Positions 1-11,528 of a stretch of DNA of 64,000 nt are shown in pieces. The notes beneath the pieces were generated by a model. It did not search any database. It saw only the letters and a list, made by a program, of their open reading frames with translations, and was not told the DNA's origin. Source of the stretch: Trebouxia sp. TZW2008 (taxonomy: Eukaryota; Chlorophyta; Trebouxiophyceae; Trebouxiales; Trebouxiaceae); contig BDIU01000126.1 of the NCBI GenBank assembly GCA_002118135.1, positions 62,001 to 126,000 of the forward strand, written 5' to 3'. Both the position numbers and the translations under genes were made by a program. Within the stretch, counting starts at the first letter, position 1; each line of letters opens with the position of its first letter.

Positions 1-3000
1 GCCTGTTGTGTCCTGCCACAAGCTGGCGCCTCAGTGAAGTGTGCCGCAGCGTGGTCGTATGATGACAAGGCAATTCTGCTGCTCAGGACCATGGACCGCC
101 AGCTGGAGCCAGTCGAGCAGGCCATACGCAATGTCCGAGAGCGAATAGTCAAATACGAGCAGCGATTGGCAACAGCAGAGCAAGCAGGGAATAAGGAGGA
201 AGAGAAATCCCTTATAGATCTGTTGAGCGGTTTGCAAAAGGAGGAAAACAATCTCCTGCGCAGTCAAGCAGCAAGTAAGCCCTGCCTTTGGCTTGTAAAA
301 ACTGGCTTACCTTTGCTCACATTAAGTTGCACTGCATTCAGTATGTGACATTCATTATTGTTGTCATGGGTGCTGCTTCTGCACATGATCTTGTGAAGCC
401 TCTCACAACACGACTGGGAAATTGGACTCAGGCATGAAGCCAAATGCACCACACACTTGGCCATCTGAACTTTTGACTCGTCAGCTGTGCATGAGCTAAC
501 TGTGCATGCACACCTTGGGCTTGTTCGGCAAGCTTAGGCTTTCATGCAGCAGCGGATATCTTCATGTCTTGCTTCACTGCACATTGCTCACAAGCCTTCC
601 AACAGGGTCAAAAGCCAATGCTTCTCCAGGTTTGCTGTTGGTCTACGTGTGTGTTGGTCCTCAATGGCATAGAGCAGACCCAATGCACCCTCTCGGCTGT
701 TCTGTGGCTTGCGGCTTGACTGCTGACACCTCGTCATACTTGGAGCTTGCATGCACCAGCTGCAGCATTGTGTGCCGCCTGAGCATGCATGCCATTGGAG
801 CTGGTGCAACAAACAGTATACTTGCTGTTGCTAGGTACTTAAACCTTGCGGTTGCAAGGCATTTGGTCAGAATTTATGCAGGCCTTCAGCTTGCCCTGCA
901 CTGTGAGTGTTTGTTGTCAACTGCAGCCCGTGGCTAACGTGCGCGCGGTGCCTAGCAACTTTTGTCAAGTTTCATTGGTGTCTCAGCATTTTGGCCTCAT
1001 GACAAACCTTCTCTATGTCGCTGTTTTGACAGTTTTGCAATGGTAAAAGGCTAATGGTGCAGTCTGTCTGCAAAGTCAGGCCAAGCTTTCTCACTTTGCA
1101 GATCTGGGTCATGTTGTCTGGGTGGGAGTTGAGCAAGGCAAACTTACAGATCATGAGTTTTCATCGTCTTCTCTACAGGGCAGGCAGCACGTCCAGACAG
1201 GCCAGCTAGCAGTTTTGCTGAATTCTTGCACAGTCAAGCAGGCAAGCAGCAGATGGCAGCAGGCGCAGGGTCAGTCATCAGTCTGCCTTTGTGTGTCAGT
1301 TTGATGGGCTTGCCGAGATATAGACGGCAGCTGTTTGTGAGGCCCAGTTACCTTCAGTTGGAAGACAGAATCCTGCAGCTCCGTCAAGCTTCAGGAACAT
1401 ATGGGGACAAATTGATGATTGTCAGTGGCACGCCAGGAATTGGCAAGTCATTCTGCGCCTTGTACATGGCCAGCTACTGGATTGCATAAGGCACCAGGGT
1501 CATATATGAGCTCCATGACCAGGATGAGGAGGCAAGAAGCATTATGTGGTATCATTTCCCACCCAACAGTGGCGAGGGCATCTGCATTCTCCTGGAGCAA
1601 GATGTTCACCATCATGTCACTGGTGCAACAGATGACGATACTGTATACATTGTGGATGGTGGCCTTCTAAGAATCCCTGCTTCTTCTTGCTGGTGCTATG
1701 CCTTTTCGAACCCCCAGAAGAATGTGTATCGTTACGAAAGAAAAGTTCCATCCTGCCACCTTATGTTCCTTCCCTTGTGGACATTACAAGAGCTGCAACA
1801 GTGCCGGGGCTCAGTGGATATTTTCAGCAGCACTGTCAAAGCAGAGTTAGCAGAAGTTGCATTCGAGTTTGCTGGGGGGGTCCCACGCACTGTGCTGCAG
1901 CTTCCTGCTCAGACAGCAAATGCTAGCATTCCAATCAGGAGCCTCACTGTTTGTCAACTTGAAACTGCTGTCAACAGGCTCCCATCAGAGGTACCACGCT
2001 GCTCCTTGCTCCTCCTCAACCGGCTTATCATTGGCAACTGCTGTAGTGGGAAAAAAGTAAAAGCTTATACATGTCCTGTCGTGTTGCCTAGCATTTTGGC
2101 ACACCAAGCCTTCGGTAGGTAGTGACAGATAATGTTGATCAGCTGATCTTTGATACCGTTGTATTACAGCTGCATTTTCAATCAGATGGAGTTTGGCTGT
2201 GCTCCTTTGTAGACAAGACTGAATGGCTTTCACAAGTTGCAGGCTTTGCAAGATACTGTGCGACCATTGTTTTTGCAACCCGTTTTGCTGCACAATTGGT
2301 GCTTTACAAGCTTGAGGAGTTGCCAGGTATTGGCAGCTTGCCTGCATTCACGGAGCTGCCGGTCATGCACATTGGCAGGGTGCAAGACGATACTGGTTTG
2401 AGAGTCTGGCACATCAATTTTTGGCAAATGGTGGTGAACATACCTTCAGACTGGTTGGTGAGTTTTCATGTTCTGACAGTGCTTCGGCTTGGGTTGTAGC
2501 CGAGCTTCTGAACGGAAAAGCAGATGCCTGTATTGCTACACTGCCATTTGTGGACGTCCCCATGACAGCAAAATTTGCACTTGGTATGACACAGCCCCTT
2601 CTTGTCAATCTGCCCAGTTTATTGAACTAGCATCATCATTTGGCTAGGCATTTGAACCATGCGCATCCACACCTTAATGTATCACAAATGAAATGTGGCA
2701 CCTTGCTATGCAGGCTCAGTTGTTCTCTACAGTCTGGCATTACCACGTGCTACAGTTTTTGACTTTGAGGTTGTTCAAGATCTGGCTGGAAAGTTTGTTG
2801 CCAACTCCATGGATGTCTATGCCCAGCCAAAATACAGCAACTTCCCAACATTTGATTCGCTCGATTGCAGTAGTCTATGGTTTCAGGTAAGCTAAGGTTT
2901 TACAGGGTTACAGGGATGCGAGCTCTGCTAGGCTTTTCACTTTCAATAATTTGCAGACAGCATGGCCATGTCAGTCACTTGCTGTGCCAATGCTGCTGAT

Positions 3001-3421
3001 CTGGCCACAGGACTGTTGCCAAGAAGCATTCTGAGTTCATGGGAGGCGTTAAAGCACTGCAGGCAGCTGCGCTGCCAACATGCAATCTGAACAGCTTTGT
3101 TCATCCAACCCTCCGTGACAACAGCAAGCCTATTCCTATGATTGTTACAACCCCAGACAGATTTGACACATGCTATCTCAAGCAGGTGAGCTACAACAGA
3201 CTCTGTGGCTGCTTGCTTTGTACCGTCTCTGATGTCCCTTGTTGAGCCATGGTCTGAACATGCCAAAGTCTGCAATATGCCATTGTGCTGTCATCAGTGA
3301 ATTGCTGACTGAAATTTAATACCGTCACACCATCCCTGACCTGCAGAGCAATCAAATCAAATCATTTGTTTTGTACCACTTCAGTCCCTTATTAGCCATT
3401 GTACCCACAGTCCCCAAATAG
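1..3421 (+). CDS. Crinkler/RHS-type P-loop NTPase (CRN-like), 5'-partial, with an in-frame stop
   Basis: The reading frame is open from the window edge to 274. It encodes a charged coiled coil (about residues 30-90: repeated E/K/R/Q with heptad leucines) and ends at a GT donor. The next exon (from about 1264, acceptor uncertain) carries a Walker A motif, GTPGIGKS, and continues to about 2050 with a DGG segment, a PLW-LQELQQC segment and a GGVPR box. That order is typical of the NTPase half of Crinkler/RHS-type proteins. Later exons at 2714-2886, about 3011-3185 and 3347-3421 give the downstream segment with NFPTFDSL, KHSEFMGGV and RFDTCYLKQ, then a short C-terminus ending in TAG; this matches the nuclease-fold half of the family. 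A TAA codon at 1487-1489 interrupts the NTPase just after Walker A, although the same frame is open on both sides of it. Either this copy is a pseudogene or the base is a sequencing error. Such proteins are known as secreted effectors and also occur in free-living algae. The function here is unknown. Confidence 0.6.
1487..1489 (+). other. In-frame TAA inside the CRN-like NTPase
   Basis: The frame carrying GTPGIGKS at about 1431-1454 meets TAA here and then stays open to 2122 in the same frame, continuing with recognisable NTPase motifs. The position corresponds to a residue between the Walker A helix and the next beta strand. No plausible GT-AG intron removes it. Confidence 0.7.
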
Positions 3422-4398
3422 TAAAGCTTGTGTGTGCTGCCATGCAGAAGCAAAGTAAGGGGTCTGTTCCAGAGAGGGGTCATGAAGCTTGATCTGAGTT
3501 CAGTGTTTAAGCAGTTACAGCATAAGCTGGTTAACTCTGCAATTGGGTTAGAAAATGTTGAGGCAATGGCAATTGATTCAGCTGTTGAGGACTGATGTCT
3601 CAGCAGACTCTGCACATCAGCATCAAGATCAAGAAGTTTCTCTGGCCTCCTGTTTGTCCCTGAGAAAAAGTGCAGCAGTTGAAGTCCTTACTCTTAGAAT
3701 GTACATGCATCTTTCGCTGCTACATGGACATGGTGTATCTAGGTGTGCTTGCAGTCATAAGGACATATGACGCATGCGTATGACCTGCAAGCAGGTCATA
3801 AGTATGCTATAAAGGTACTTGTATCCATGGCTGCTTGCGTAACTGCAGGCTTGGTAGCTCTGTAGGTGCCATTTAGTTATACTCATGTAATGTTCTGCTG
3901 ATGAGCTCAACCTCATTGCCTGCTGAAGTCTCAGAATGTGCTTGTCCTTTGGCATCATACCAGTGCTCTGCACAGATTTGAGTCTTGAGCAGTGCTGTGC
4001 TTGATCATGTCTTGCAGCCATAAATGCACGCTGGCCGCTTCTGACCGCAGCGACTTTGATGTGCTTGTTGCCAGCAAGTGCACTGCCTTAGCATCGCTGC
4101 TTGCTTGGCAAATCCAAGTACCAGCAGCGATCTAGCACGACTGCTACTTCACACTGCTCAAGACTGTCTGAGAGAGAGGGAGAGTAATTTGCAGCTTGGG
4201 GGACCCCCATGCAGACCAGCAAGACGAAACCAAACATTTGTTCCATGCAAGTCAAACTGCTATCATGCCTCACTTTATACAGCACGGCGAAGCGCCCAAA
4301 TGAGCTGACAGCATAGATATTAGTCAGATTAAGGAGGCCAGCCACTTTCTTGTCGCCGCCGCGCGAGCACGCCGAGGACTGAGTGTGCTTCTCGGCAG
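3422..4398. other. Intergenic region without a recognised gene
   Basis: This stretch lies between the last CRN-like exon and the LRR gene. A short open stretch at 3481-3592 ends in a stop and resembles nothing I know. A frame open from 4324 runs into the first LRR exon, so the 5' end of that gene may lie slightly upstream of the ATG chosen. Confidence 0.4.
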
Positions 4399-6819
4399 AT
4401 GACATGTGCACCAGCTCCCCGGGCGGCTTCTCAGACGTTAGGTACGCATTCTTTCTGTCTCTGTCTGGTTCTGTCTATGCAGACTAGCCTAATCTCTGTT
4501 GTCATGCAGAGCAGCAACCTGAAGCCCGCCGGAGGAATACAGCATCAGAATCCTTGCGCTTGTCAGAAAAGAGGAAAGACTTGCGTGAGGGCTTGGAGAA
4601 TGTGGGCGAGTTGTACGCTTATGGTATCAAGTATGTCTAGATCAAATTCCTCAAGGCCAACTTCTGGAGTCAATACACTTCATGTCGCCTGTTTGTGAGC
4701 ACTAACCTTGGTTCTCCGATGCTGCAGGCTCCAGGACATCCAAGGCATTTGCAAATGCAAGCACCTGCTGCTTGCCAACTTCATGTGGAATGACATAAAA
4801 CACTTGCCAGCTGCCTTGCCCTCTTCGCTCATTTCAATCAACCTCAGCCATAATGACTTGTGTGACTTGCAATCCACCATTTCAACCCTTGCCAGCCTGC
4901 CGAAGCTGCGAGACTTGCACCTCAAGGTTTGTATATGTTTCAGCCTCTACAGCTGACCTCTCTTTTTCACAACTGCTTTGGCAACCAAGAAACATGTCCT
5001 GATATCGAGCTGTCTCTACTCAGAGGTACCACTGCAGTCAGAATGCAATGCTGGTTCCTAATAGCATTTTGCATATATCAGGAATATCCTTACATCTAGT
5101 GTCCTTACAAGGTAAAGTAACTGTATGGCCATTTCATCAACTGCACAGACAGCAGCGCTTCAAACACTTCACAAAGCTCATCTAGCAAACCTGTCATGGC
5201 AGTGCAGTTTTAGTGCTCTTAATCTTAACAAGCTTTTGCAGCAGCATCTACCTTGACTTGTTAGGAGTCATGCTCCATGTGTTCAGATGCCATGACACGT
5301 GCAGCGTGTTTTGCACTCCAGGAAAAGCATTTCCATCTGCAGATGGCAACTCAGCGCACCCTTTGTGTTGACATGCTACGACATGTAAAACGCTTTGCGT
5401 GCTGCAGGGGAATCCTTTCTGCCTGCAGTCAGACTACCTGCAGCTTGTGCAGGCGTCTTTGCAAACATTGCAATACTTTGATGGCAACAAGGTCTCCTGG
5501 CCTATCAGCCCTGCTGCAGCTCAGCCAACCGCTGCAGCCACAGACAGTTCTGCAGCTAGCAAGGCTGAGACAGGTCCATCTCACAGACATCCACAGTTGC
5601 AGCTTGTTGTAAGTCAGCTGTCAGTACCAAACACGGTGCCTGGGCGGCTGCCAAGTCCTGATGCAGCCAATGAGCCTTCTCCGTCCTTGTACATTTACTA
5701 CCTGCAGCTGTGTACAGCAGATGGAGGCTCGCTGTGCAGCTTTCCAGTTGTTCTGACACCACAGGAGGAGCTTACACAGTGGCAGGCCGCACAGGCTGCA
5801 GAGCCCATCACAGCCAACAAGAAAGCAGCCAAAAAGGCGCCTGCAGCGGTCAAGGGGTCCAAGGCTGACAGTGATGCAGCTCAGCAGCGCAATGCTTGGT
5901 ATCCAGAGGTGAATGTTGCTGGTTGATGCTAGGGTGATTAGTAGCTGTGTTTGGCTTTCATGTGTCAGGCATCAGATCACGTTCTGCAAAGCAATTGAGA
6001 CATCCCTTCTGCCTGCTTGCACCAGTCTGCAGTGACCTTGTATCAACTGTCTGCTGTTCTCTGCTGTATCATGCCCACAGCAATTGGCATAGCAGCTTGC
6101 AGCAGATGCCAAGACCATTGCTTTTCTGGGCTGCTTCTTCTCATAGAGGCTCCCAATATGACGCCGAATGGGATAGAGTTTCCCCGCTTTTCCTTTCCGT
6201 GTGCCATCTATGTATCTGTCTTTCCGTCTTGTCTGTCTATCTGGCTGTCTGCCTGTCTGTCTGTCAAAAATTTATTCCTTCTCTTCTGTCTGACCAGATG
6301 TATGACATGGGCATGCAGGGAAGCCTGTCTGCTGTCATGCCCATTGCAGCTGATGTGGTCACCAGGAACTGGATGAGGTCAGGCATTGTCGTGCAGCTGC
6401 TTCGTACGCGCAGCCCTCTTTCAGCCCCTACACAAATTGCAGCACAGCCGACTGGAATGACAGACAATGCCAAACTCTGTCAGCAACAATGTGTAGCCAG
6501 ATGCGTGTTGCACCTTTCTGACCTATTGGATGGCTGCACAATGGAATGCAGCGTCCAGTTGAAGCTGAAAGAGGTGTTGCCGCTCTTTGATGACAAGGGG
6601 GTCCGGCTTGGTCTGAACAGTACCTCTGAAAAGACTACAGAGGTGCGCAGCAGTGCTCACAATGCAGGCATGCAATTCTGCTGTGATCAAGAAAGTTTGT
6701 GGCAAAAAGGCACTAGCCAAGTACGTCTCCAGGTGATCAAGCACGCGCAACTTTCTACACCATCAGCATCTTGTGTTTGCATGATGAGATACAAACAAAA
6801 TGCGTGCTGTGCTGCATGA
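4399..6819 (+). CDS. Leucine-rich repeat protein, LRRC43-like
   Basis: Exons 4399-4441, 4510-4630, 4728-4926, 5408-5908 and 6298-6819 join with matching phases into about 461 codons. The N-terminus is short and charged. The third and fourth exons contain leucine-rich repeats with the LxxLxLxxN pattern (LISINLSHNDL, LRDLHLKGNPF) and a capping segment with YFDGN. The order of repeats, the DLQS segment and the cap resemble animal LRRC43. A lysine/alanine-rich linker follows (about 5810-5870), then a C-terminal domain with LLDGCTMECSVQLKLKE. The acceptor before 6298 follows a long (CTGT)-rich pyrimidine tract. LRRC43 belongs to the ciliary protein set, so a flagellated stage is inferred. The final stop at 6819 may be intronic, because GT donors occur before it (for example after KGTSQ at about 6720). 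LRR identity is firm; orthology is moderate. Confidence 0.65.
4950..5123. mobile_element. Pogo/Tc1-mariner-like MITE (copy 1), in an LRR-gene intron
   Basis: The element begins CAGCTGACCTCTC and ends GTAACTG, with TA on both outer sides as a target duplication. The interior shares long stretches with the copy at 26958, including a block with AGAGGTACCACTGCAGTCAG. At 174 bp with no coding capacity it is a non-autonomous element. Confidence 0.65.
6230..6266. repeat. (CTGT)n-rich pyrimidine microsatellite
   Basis: Imperfect CTGT/CTAT units lie directly upstream of the acceptor at 6297 in the LRR gene and probably act as its polypyrimidine tract. A cleaner (CTGT) run occurs at about 41803-41826. 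Confidence 0.7.
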
Positions 6820-7517
6820 CTCTCCTCAAGCAGGTATGCTATAAGTATGCTTCAAGGGTTTCACTCTTCATGCTTGTGCTACACAGGGACCATCGGTGTG
6901 CCTTGAAGCAAAGCTGGCATATATGTCAAGACATCAGCTGAAATGAGCTGTGCCTTTTACAATATTGATGCACCATTAATGCACCATACTAGTTCTTACA
7001 TCACACAAGGTTTATCATCAGCATTCAGGGTTTGTCGCACGTCAGCTAGCACAACAATACTTGCAGCTATGAGAGCCACAGAGAAGCAGCACAACAATGG
7101 GCTGGCTTACACACATTACACCTGTATGACAGGCTGTCTGAACGTTTTCCCCCGCACAAGCAAAACGTTTAATGTTGAGACAACGCCAGTACCTTATCAC
7201 TGCAGTTTATGCAAATTACACCATCAACATGTAGTTTGACGATGTATTCCTTGTCCTTGCATGACGGTTGTTGGTTGCTTTCAGCAGGTGTGATCCGTGG
7301 TTCATTTGGTAGCTATTGATGCTAGCTCTATCGCTTAACAATATGGCCTCCACATCATGATAAGTGCAAGCCCTTTTGGCGCAGCGACAGGAATGCTTCC
7401 AGGATTTCACTGATGCCTATTGCTGCTTGCGAGACTTGCTCGATGCCAAACTCATACAGCTTGCACAGTCCAGAGATTTTGGCCCATTGAGCAATATCCC
7501 AAATTGTTAAGGCCTTC
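6820..7517. other. Convergent intergenic region
   Basis: The 3' ends of the LRR gene (+) and IBA57 (-) face each other here. Only short unrelated open frames are present; I see no recognisable gene, RNA or repeat. Confidence 0.5.
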
Positions 7518-9950
7518 TTAGGACTGTGATGCCTGAGGTTCTTCTCCCCAATCTTGCGGCCACCAAGTCGGTCGCCAGGGTGTGACTGCTGTGCCCCCTT
7601 CACCCAGCTGCAACTGCCGGCAACCATTTGCCGCTTGCAAAGCGGCTTGCAAATTTAGACAAGCCAGACCGCGGCCATTGTGCAATGCCTGCAATGTGCC
7701 CACAGGTCTCTTCATGCCTGGGGCAAGCACTGAGTCCCCTTCCTTCCCATCACCATCTGCAGAGGTATCCCAATCAGTGAGCTGCTATAAGACAGAATCA
7801 CACAGCTATTAGACTGCATAGGCACTTCTGTCAAAGCAACTGCACTGCCCCTGCTTCACGCGACTTACGCACTTATGGCAGCTCTTGATCAAGACAGAGG
7901 AAACACAGCTTTGTGGGCCAACTCTCAACATTTTGCAATCTCATGGCAGGTTGCAGGTATAATCACAACATTACTGTTGGAAGCTGCCTGGTCACCACAA
8001 GGACACAATGGCAACAAAACATGACAAATCAGGCACTTTCATAACATGTGAGCATCACCTAGCGACACTGGCATGAGGCGCTTTCTGACCACTCCTCTGA
8101 AGTGTGATCTGGCTATCAGCTCCTGGCCGACATAGCAGCCCTTTGTGAAGCTGATGGCATTCAGGCCATCTAGGTTGTATTCCAATGGAATTGCATGGCC
8201 TGCAAGCATCAGCACGGTGATGCAAGAATATACATTCTGGCAGGAAACCTGGCACCTTACATCTTGGTGGCTGATGAACGTAATCACTGAACTTGACTCA
8301 GCACTTGTTCAGCAACACCATTTCACCAGTTTTGTTTGGGTAAGTTCTTTCATCAGCGGGACATTTGACTGTTCTTGAGGCAAACAGCTGCCTTTGATTG
8401 CCAGACACAGCTACCTGTGCTTTCAAGCCAGGAAGTCCAATGAGTCAATTCTGGCTCCCTACCCCAGACTATAACCTCCATTGATTGATTGATTGCTTGA
8501 TGAATTGATTGATTGATTACTCTCAATTGCTGCTGCTATATCGTTTGCATTTCATTGGCTGCAATACGGCGCCTGATGAATGCACATCATGCATTTCACA
8601 CCTGGCATCTCTTGAACACTACCAGGCAGTGCCACAGGTTAGCAAGAGAGGTCCACCTGAGGGCATTTCAGTGTCGCCCTCTGCCACCCCTTGCTCGATG
8701 CGCCAGGCCTTGTACTCAATGCCTTCAGTCTCAGGCTCGCCATGAGGTGATTGGGGTTTGTCTTGTGCTTTCAGGACAATTCTCTGCCCTAGAGCTTCCA
8801 GCCTTGGATCACTGCGCCAATCCCCTGCACACTGAAATTGTTCACAATCTGCTCTCTGTCCAGTATAATGCAAGATCGAGAGACAAAACTTTGTTAGTAT
8901 GACAGATCTCAACTCCTCTCAGTTGCTAACCTCTTCAAATTGGGTGTTGAAGGAAAGACTCAGCAGCTGCCCGCATGCATGGTGTGGAATCAGGCTGCAG
9001 TCAGACCTCAACAGCAAAGACAAGGCTCCTGAAACAAGCCCAGGCTGCCAATGCACAGCTGTCATCTTTGAGCGAACGCTGTGGCATTGCTTCTGAAGAA
9101 GTACACGCATGCAAGGCATGTTGTGTTGTGCAAATACAGTGAAAAGCGGTTTGGGTGTTATAATCAAGTAGAGCCAGCGACACAAGTACCTTCTGGCACA
9201 AGCCCAGGACCAAAGCGAGCCCAGGTTGTATACTCAGATGAGACATCAGCGATGTCAACTTTGGCCCTCAATCTGTACCTGCAACACCAAGCTTAATGCT
9301 GTGATAATGCACGGCTGCAGAGGAGGGTCAGCTGCAGTGAAAAGCAGGAAGTTTGCATACTTTTCCAGTAGTTTTACCAGGTCATTCAGGCCTTGCTTGT
9401 CAACATCTGCCAGCAATACAGGCTTGTCCTCTGCAGCAGAAAAGGTCCATCACTCAATGATCTTGGGGAACAGTCAACTTGCCAGGGGACTCCTCTAGCC
9501 CAGCACATAGACAATGATGCTTGCAGTTTGGCAAATTTGCTCCTGAGTACCTGGCTGTCTATATAAGAAAACGTCATGTAAGTGTCGTCCGTGGGAGTTC
9601 AGGATAGCGGCATATTGCGCTGGTGCGCTCTTGTCTTGCAGTTGCTGCACATCATTGGTGAGTAACCCCTGCAAGGTCAGAGCTTCAACCACATGCTAGC
9701 TAGGATGACTGGATGTCAGCACTGCAACTTTATAAAATGCTCAGCAACAAAGCGTGAAACTGGCAGAGACCTGAAGAAATTCGATCAGGCCATTGCCAGA
9801 TAGTCGCAGAACGCCTCTAGTGTCTGCCAAGGACGCGAGCTGAGGCTGCAGCTCGCGTGCTTGAGAGGCACAGCCCCTGCTGATGGTGCTCACAGAAGGG
9901 CTTGCTGTAGAACAGATGCCGCCGCGCAGGCAATGCCTTAGCTGCTGCAT
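7518..9950 (-). CDS. IBA57: IBA57-type mitochondrial Fe-S cluster assembly factor (YgfZ/GcvT-like)
   Basis: Seven exons on the minus strand (9950-9771, 9668-9551, 9430-9361, 9278-9190, 8824-8657, 8199-8059, 7756-7518) join with matching phases into 334 codons. The N-terminus is Arg/Ser-rich like a mitochondrial presequence; an in-frame ATG at 9980 is an alternative start. Family landmarks appear in order: [66 protein letters not shown] and the diagnostic [12 protein letters not shown] followed by GVVRKR. The C-terminus ends with a P-WWP motif. IBA57 works with ISCA1/ISCA2 in mitochondrial 4Fe-4S cluster maturation and binds folate through its GcvT-like fold. The glycine-cleavage T protein is excluded because KGCYVGQE is the YgfZ/IBA57 signature. 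It is head to head with NDUFA2, whose complex I partners contain Fe-S clusters. Confidence 0.93.
8482..8517. repeat. (GATT)n tetranucleotide tract
   Basis: Two runs of ATTG/GATT units lie in the IBA57 intron between the exons at 8657-8824 and 8059-8199. It is a simple-sequence tract with no coding role. Confidence 0.75.
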
Positions 9951-10937
9951 CAGGATTAACGACTCTTCAGAAGCTTGCAATCACGATATGAGTGCGGCCT
10001 TGACGTTCTGAGCAGCTCCTTCAAGTGCACTTTTCTTGCTGACGCCTCGGGCGAGTCAGCGTGGCGAACTTAATGGTAGCTTGAAACGTCGCTGGCCTGA
10101 TGTATGGTCTGCACAGTATGTGACAAACATGCACGACGCTCTTCGCACAAAAGCGATGCTGTACCAGGCAATGCATGACAGCCAGGCTTTAAACTTGCTT
10201 GAAGCATGGTTTCGGAGCGTGCACAACGATAGGTCAGCAGCAGCCCAAAGGCTGCCAGGCATTCAATCTTCTTCGGACCATTGTCAAGCATGCGAACGGC
10301 AACCTGATCCCGTGTATAAAGCGCTACAAGTGCAGAGCACCACTACAGACTGTGCTATTTTAGTAGTGGAATCACGTATTAACATTGTTTACCATCACCG
10401 ATGCTTGATTGCTGTTGAAGTTTCGCTCCTACATGTGAAAGCATCCACTTCCGGATGCGCCTGGCCAGTGACGAAGGTGATGCTTCCGAAAAGAACATTC
10501 AGATATCTGCTCGGTGATCGTACATCCCTCTACTGTAGTAGATTCTGACCATTGAGATGAACACGACCTCGTGCCTTGGGTGACTGCCAAAATTATGCCC
10601 CAGCAAAACCGCGCAATTGCAAAGGTGATGGAGGAGATCGTCAGCGCATTTTTTTGCTAAGCCAGATTGTGCATGATGCTGGCAATTATAAAGTCTGAAC
10701 TGCTGACAGGGCATTGCCAGAAAGCGCCCCAACACTAGCCCTGGCCTCTCCCAGCATGATGCTCAGCTGCTGAAACTCAAGCGCATCGCGGGCCAGGTCT
10801 TTTGCTTCAATCGACATAGAGCTCGCAAAGCCGCGGAAGTGACGTGTGTTTCCGCCAGCAATTGACGTCTCTTGAGTCTACTCGTGGAATCGTAGCGATC
10901 AAGGAAATTTGCGGCAGTTACCCGGCCCTGCTACGTG
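9951..10937. other. Divergent intergenic region between IBA57 and NDUFA2
   Basis: Probably contains the promoters of both genes. A 170-codon plus-strand frame at 10036-10548 has no recognisable motif and looks fortuitous. A small minus-strand frame is listed separately. No TATA box or other element stands out. Confidence 0.4.
10686..10817 (-). CDS. Small uncharacterised ORF (43 residues)
   Basis: ATG at 10817 to TAA at 10686. The peptide is Ala/Leu/Glu/Gln-rich and predicted helical (EAKDLARDALEFQ, then LGEARASVGALSGNAL). It lies between two head-to-head genes on the IBA57 strand. I do not recognise it. It could be a microprotein, an orphan exon or chance, and it falls below the length where coding can be judged by eye. 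Confidence 0.2.
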   Translation of the reverse strand: MSIEAKDLARDALEFQQLSIMLGEARASVGALSGNALSAVQTL

Positions 10938-11528
10938 ATGGCTTGGAGGAGCGCTCTGTCGAAGAATCTGCAGGAGATGCGGTACGCTTCCAGTGTCGAT
11001 ACATTCATATGCAACATGAAAAACTGCACCTCACCTGACATTGATGTGGATGCAGGGTGCACCTGTGTCAGAAAGGCGATGCAAGTCAAGGAGCAAGGTA
11101 CTGCCGGTGCACGACCAGTCAAAGCTTCAAATTTGTCACATATTACATGACATGTGCTTACATTGCAGAGACTTCGTGCTGAGTCAATATCAGCACCTCA
11201 AAAAGGCCAACCCAAAATTTCCTATTTTGATAAGGGAATGCAGTGGGGTAGAAGCTCGCTTGATAGCAAGATATGGTAGGTGTCTTCTGTGCTGGTCAAC
11301 TGTGCTTGATGGCTGTGCTTGCACTAGTGCACTCTATAATTGCAATAGCAAATGGGCCGTGCAGACTTTGGTGTAGAGCACTCGGTACCTATCAATGGCC
11401 TAGATAGCAACACAATCAATTCCAAACTGGAAGAACTAGTAAAGAAAGGCGAAAGCATGCCCAGGTCAGGCAGTTTCCTGCTCATGCATTTGGCGTGCGC
11501 TGTCCAGTTGCAAGGCAGGCCAGCTTAG
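10938..11528 (+). CDS. NDUFA2: NADH:ubiquinone oxidoreductase B8 subunit (NDUFA2)
   Basis: Four exons (10938-10981, 11056-11097, 11169-11275, 11365-11528) join with matching phases into 118 codons. The product begins [15 protein letters not shown], continues [14 protein letters not shown] with a family-typical Cys, then [28 protein letters not shown] and a C-terminal helix with LEELVKKGE. This is the thioredoxin-like B8 subunit of mitochondrial complex I, located in the matrix arm. It is slightly longer than plant homologues because the last exon adds about 20 residues after KKGE (SMPRSG... to TAG); a donor near MPR could shorten it. The start is the ATG giving MAW, conserved across eukaryotes. 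Confidence 0.93.

Noticed and set aside
7518..9950. Glycine-cleavage T protein or other folate-dependent aminomethyltransferase
   Set aside because: The fold is shared, but KGCYVGQE with the flanking GVVRKR identifies the YgfZ/IBA57 branch.
10036..10548. 170-codon plus-strand frame between IBA57 and NDUFA2
   Set aside because: No family resemblance or splice context; low-complexity composition is absent but so is any conserved pattern. Treated as chance.
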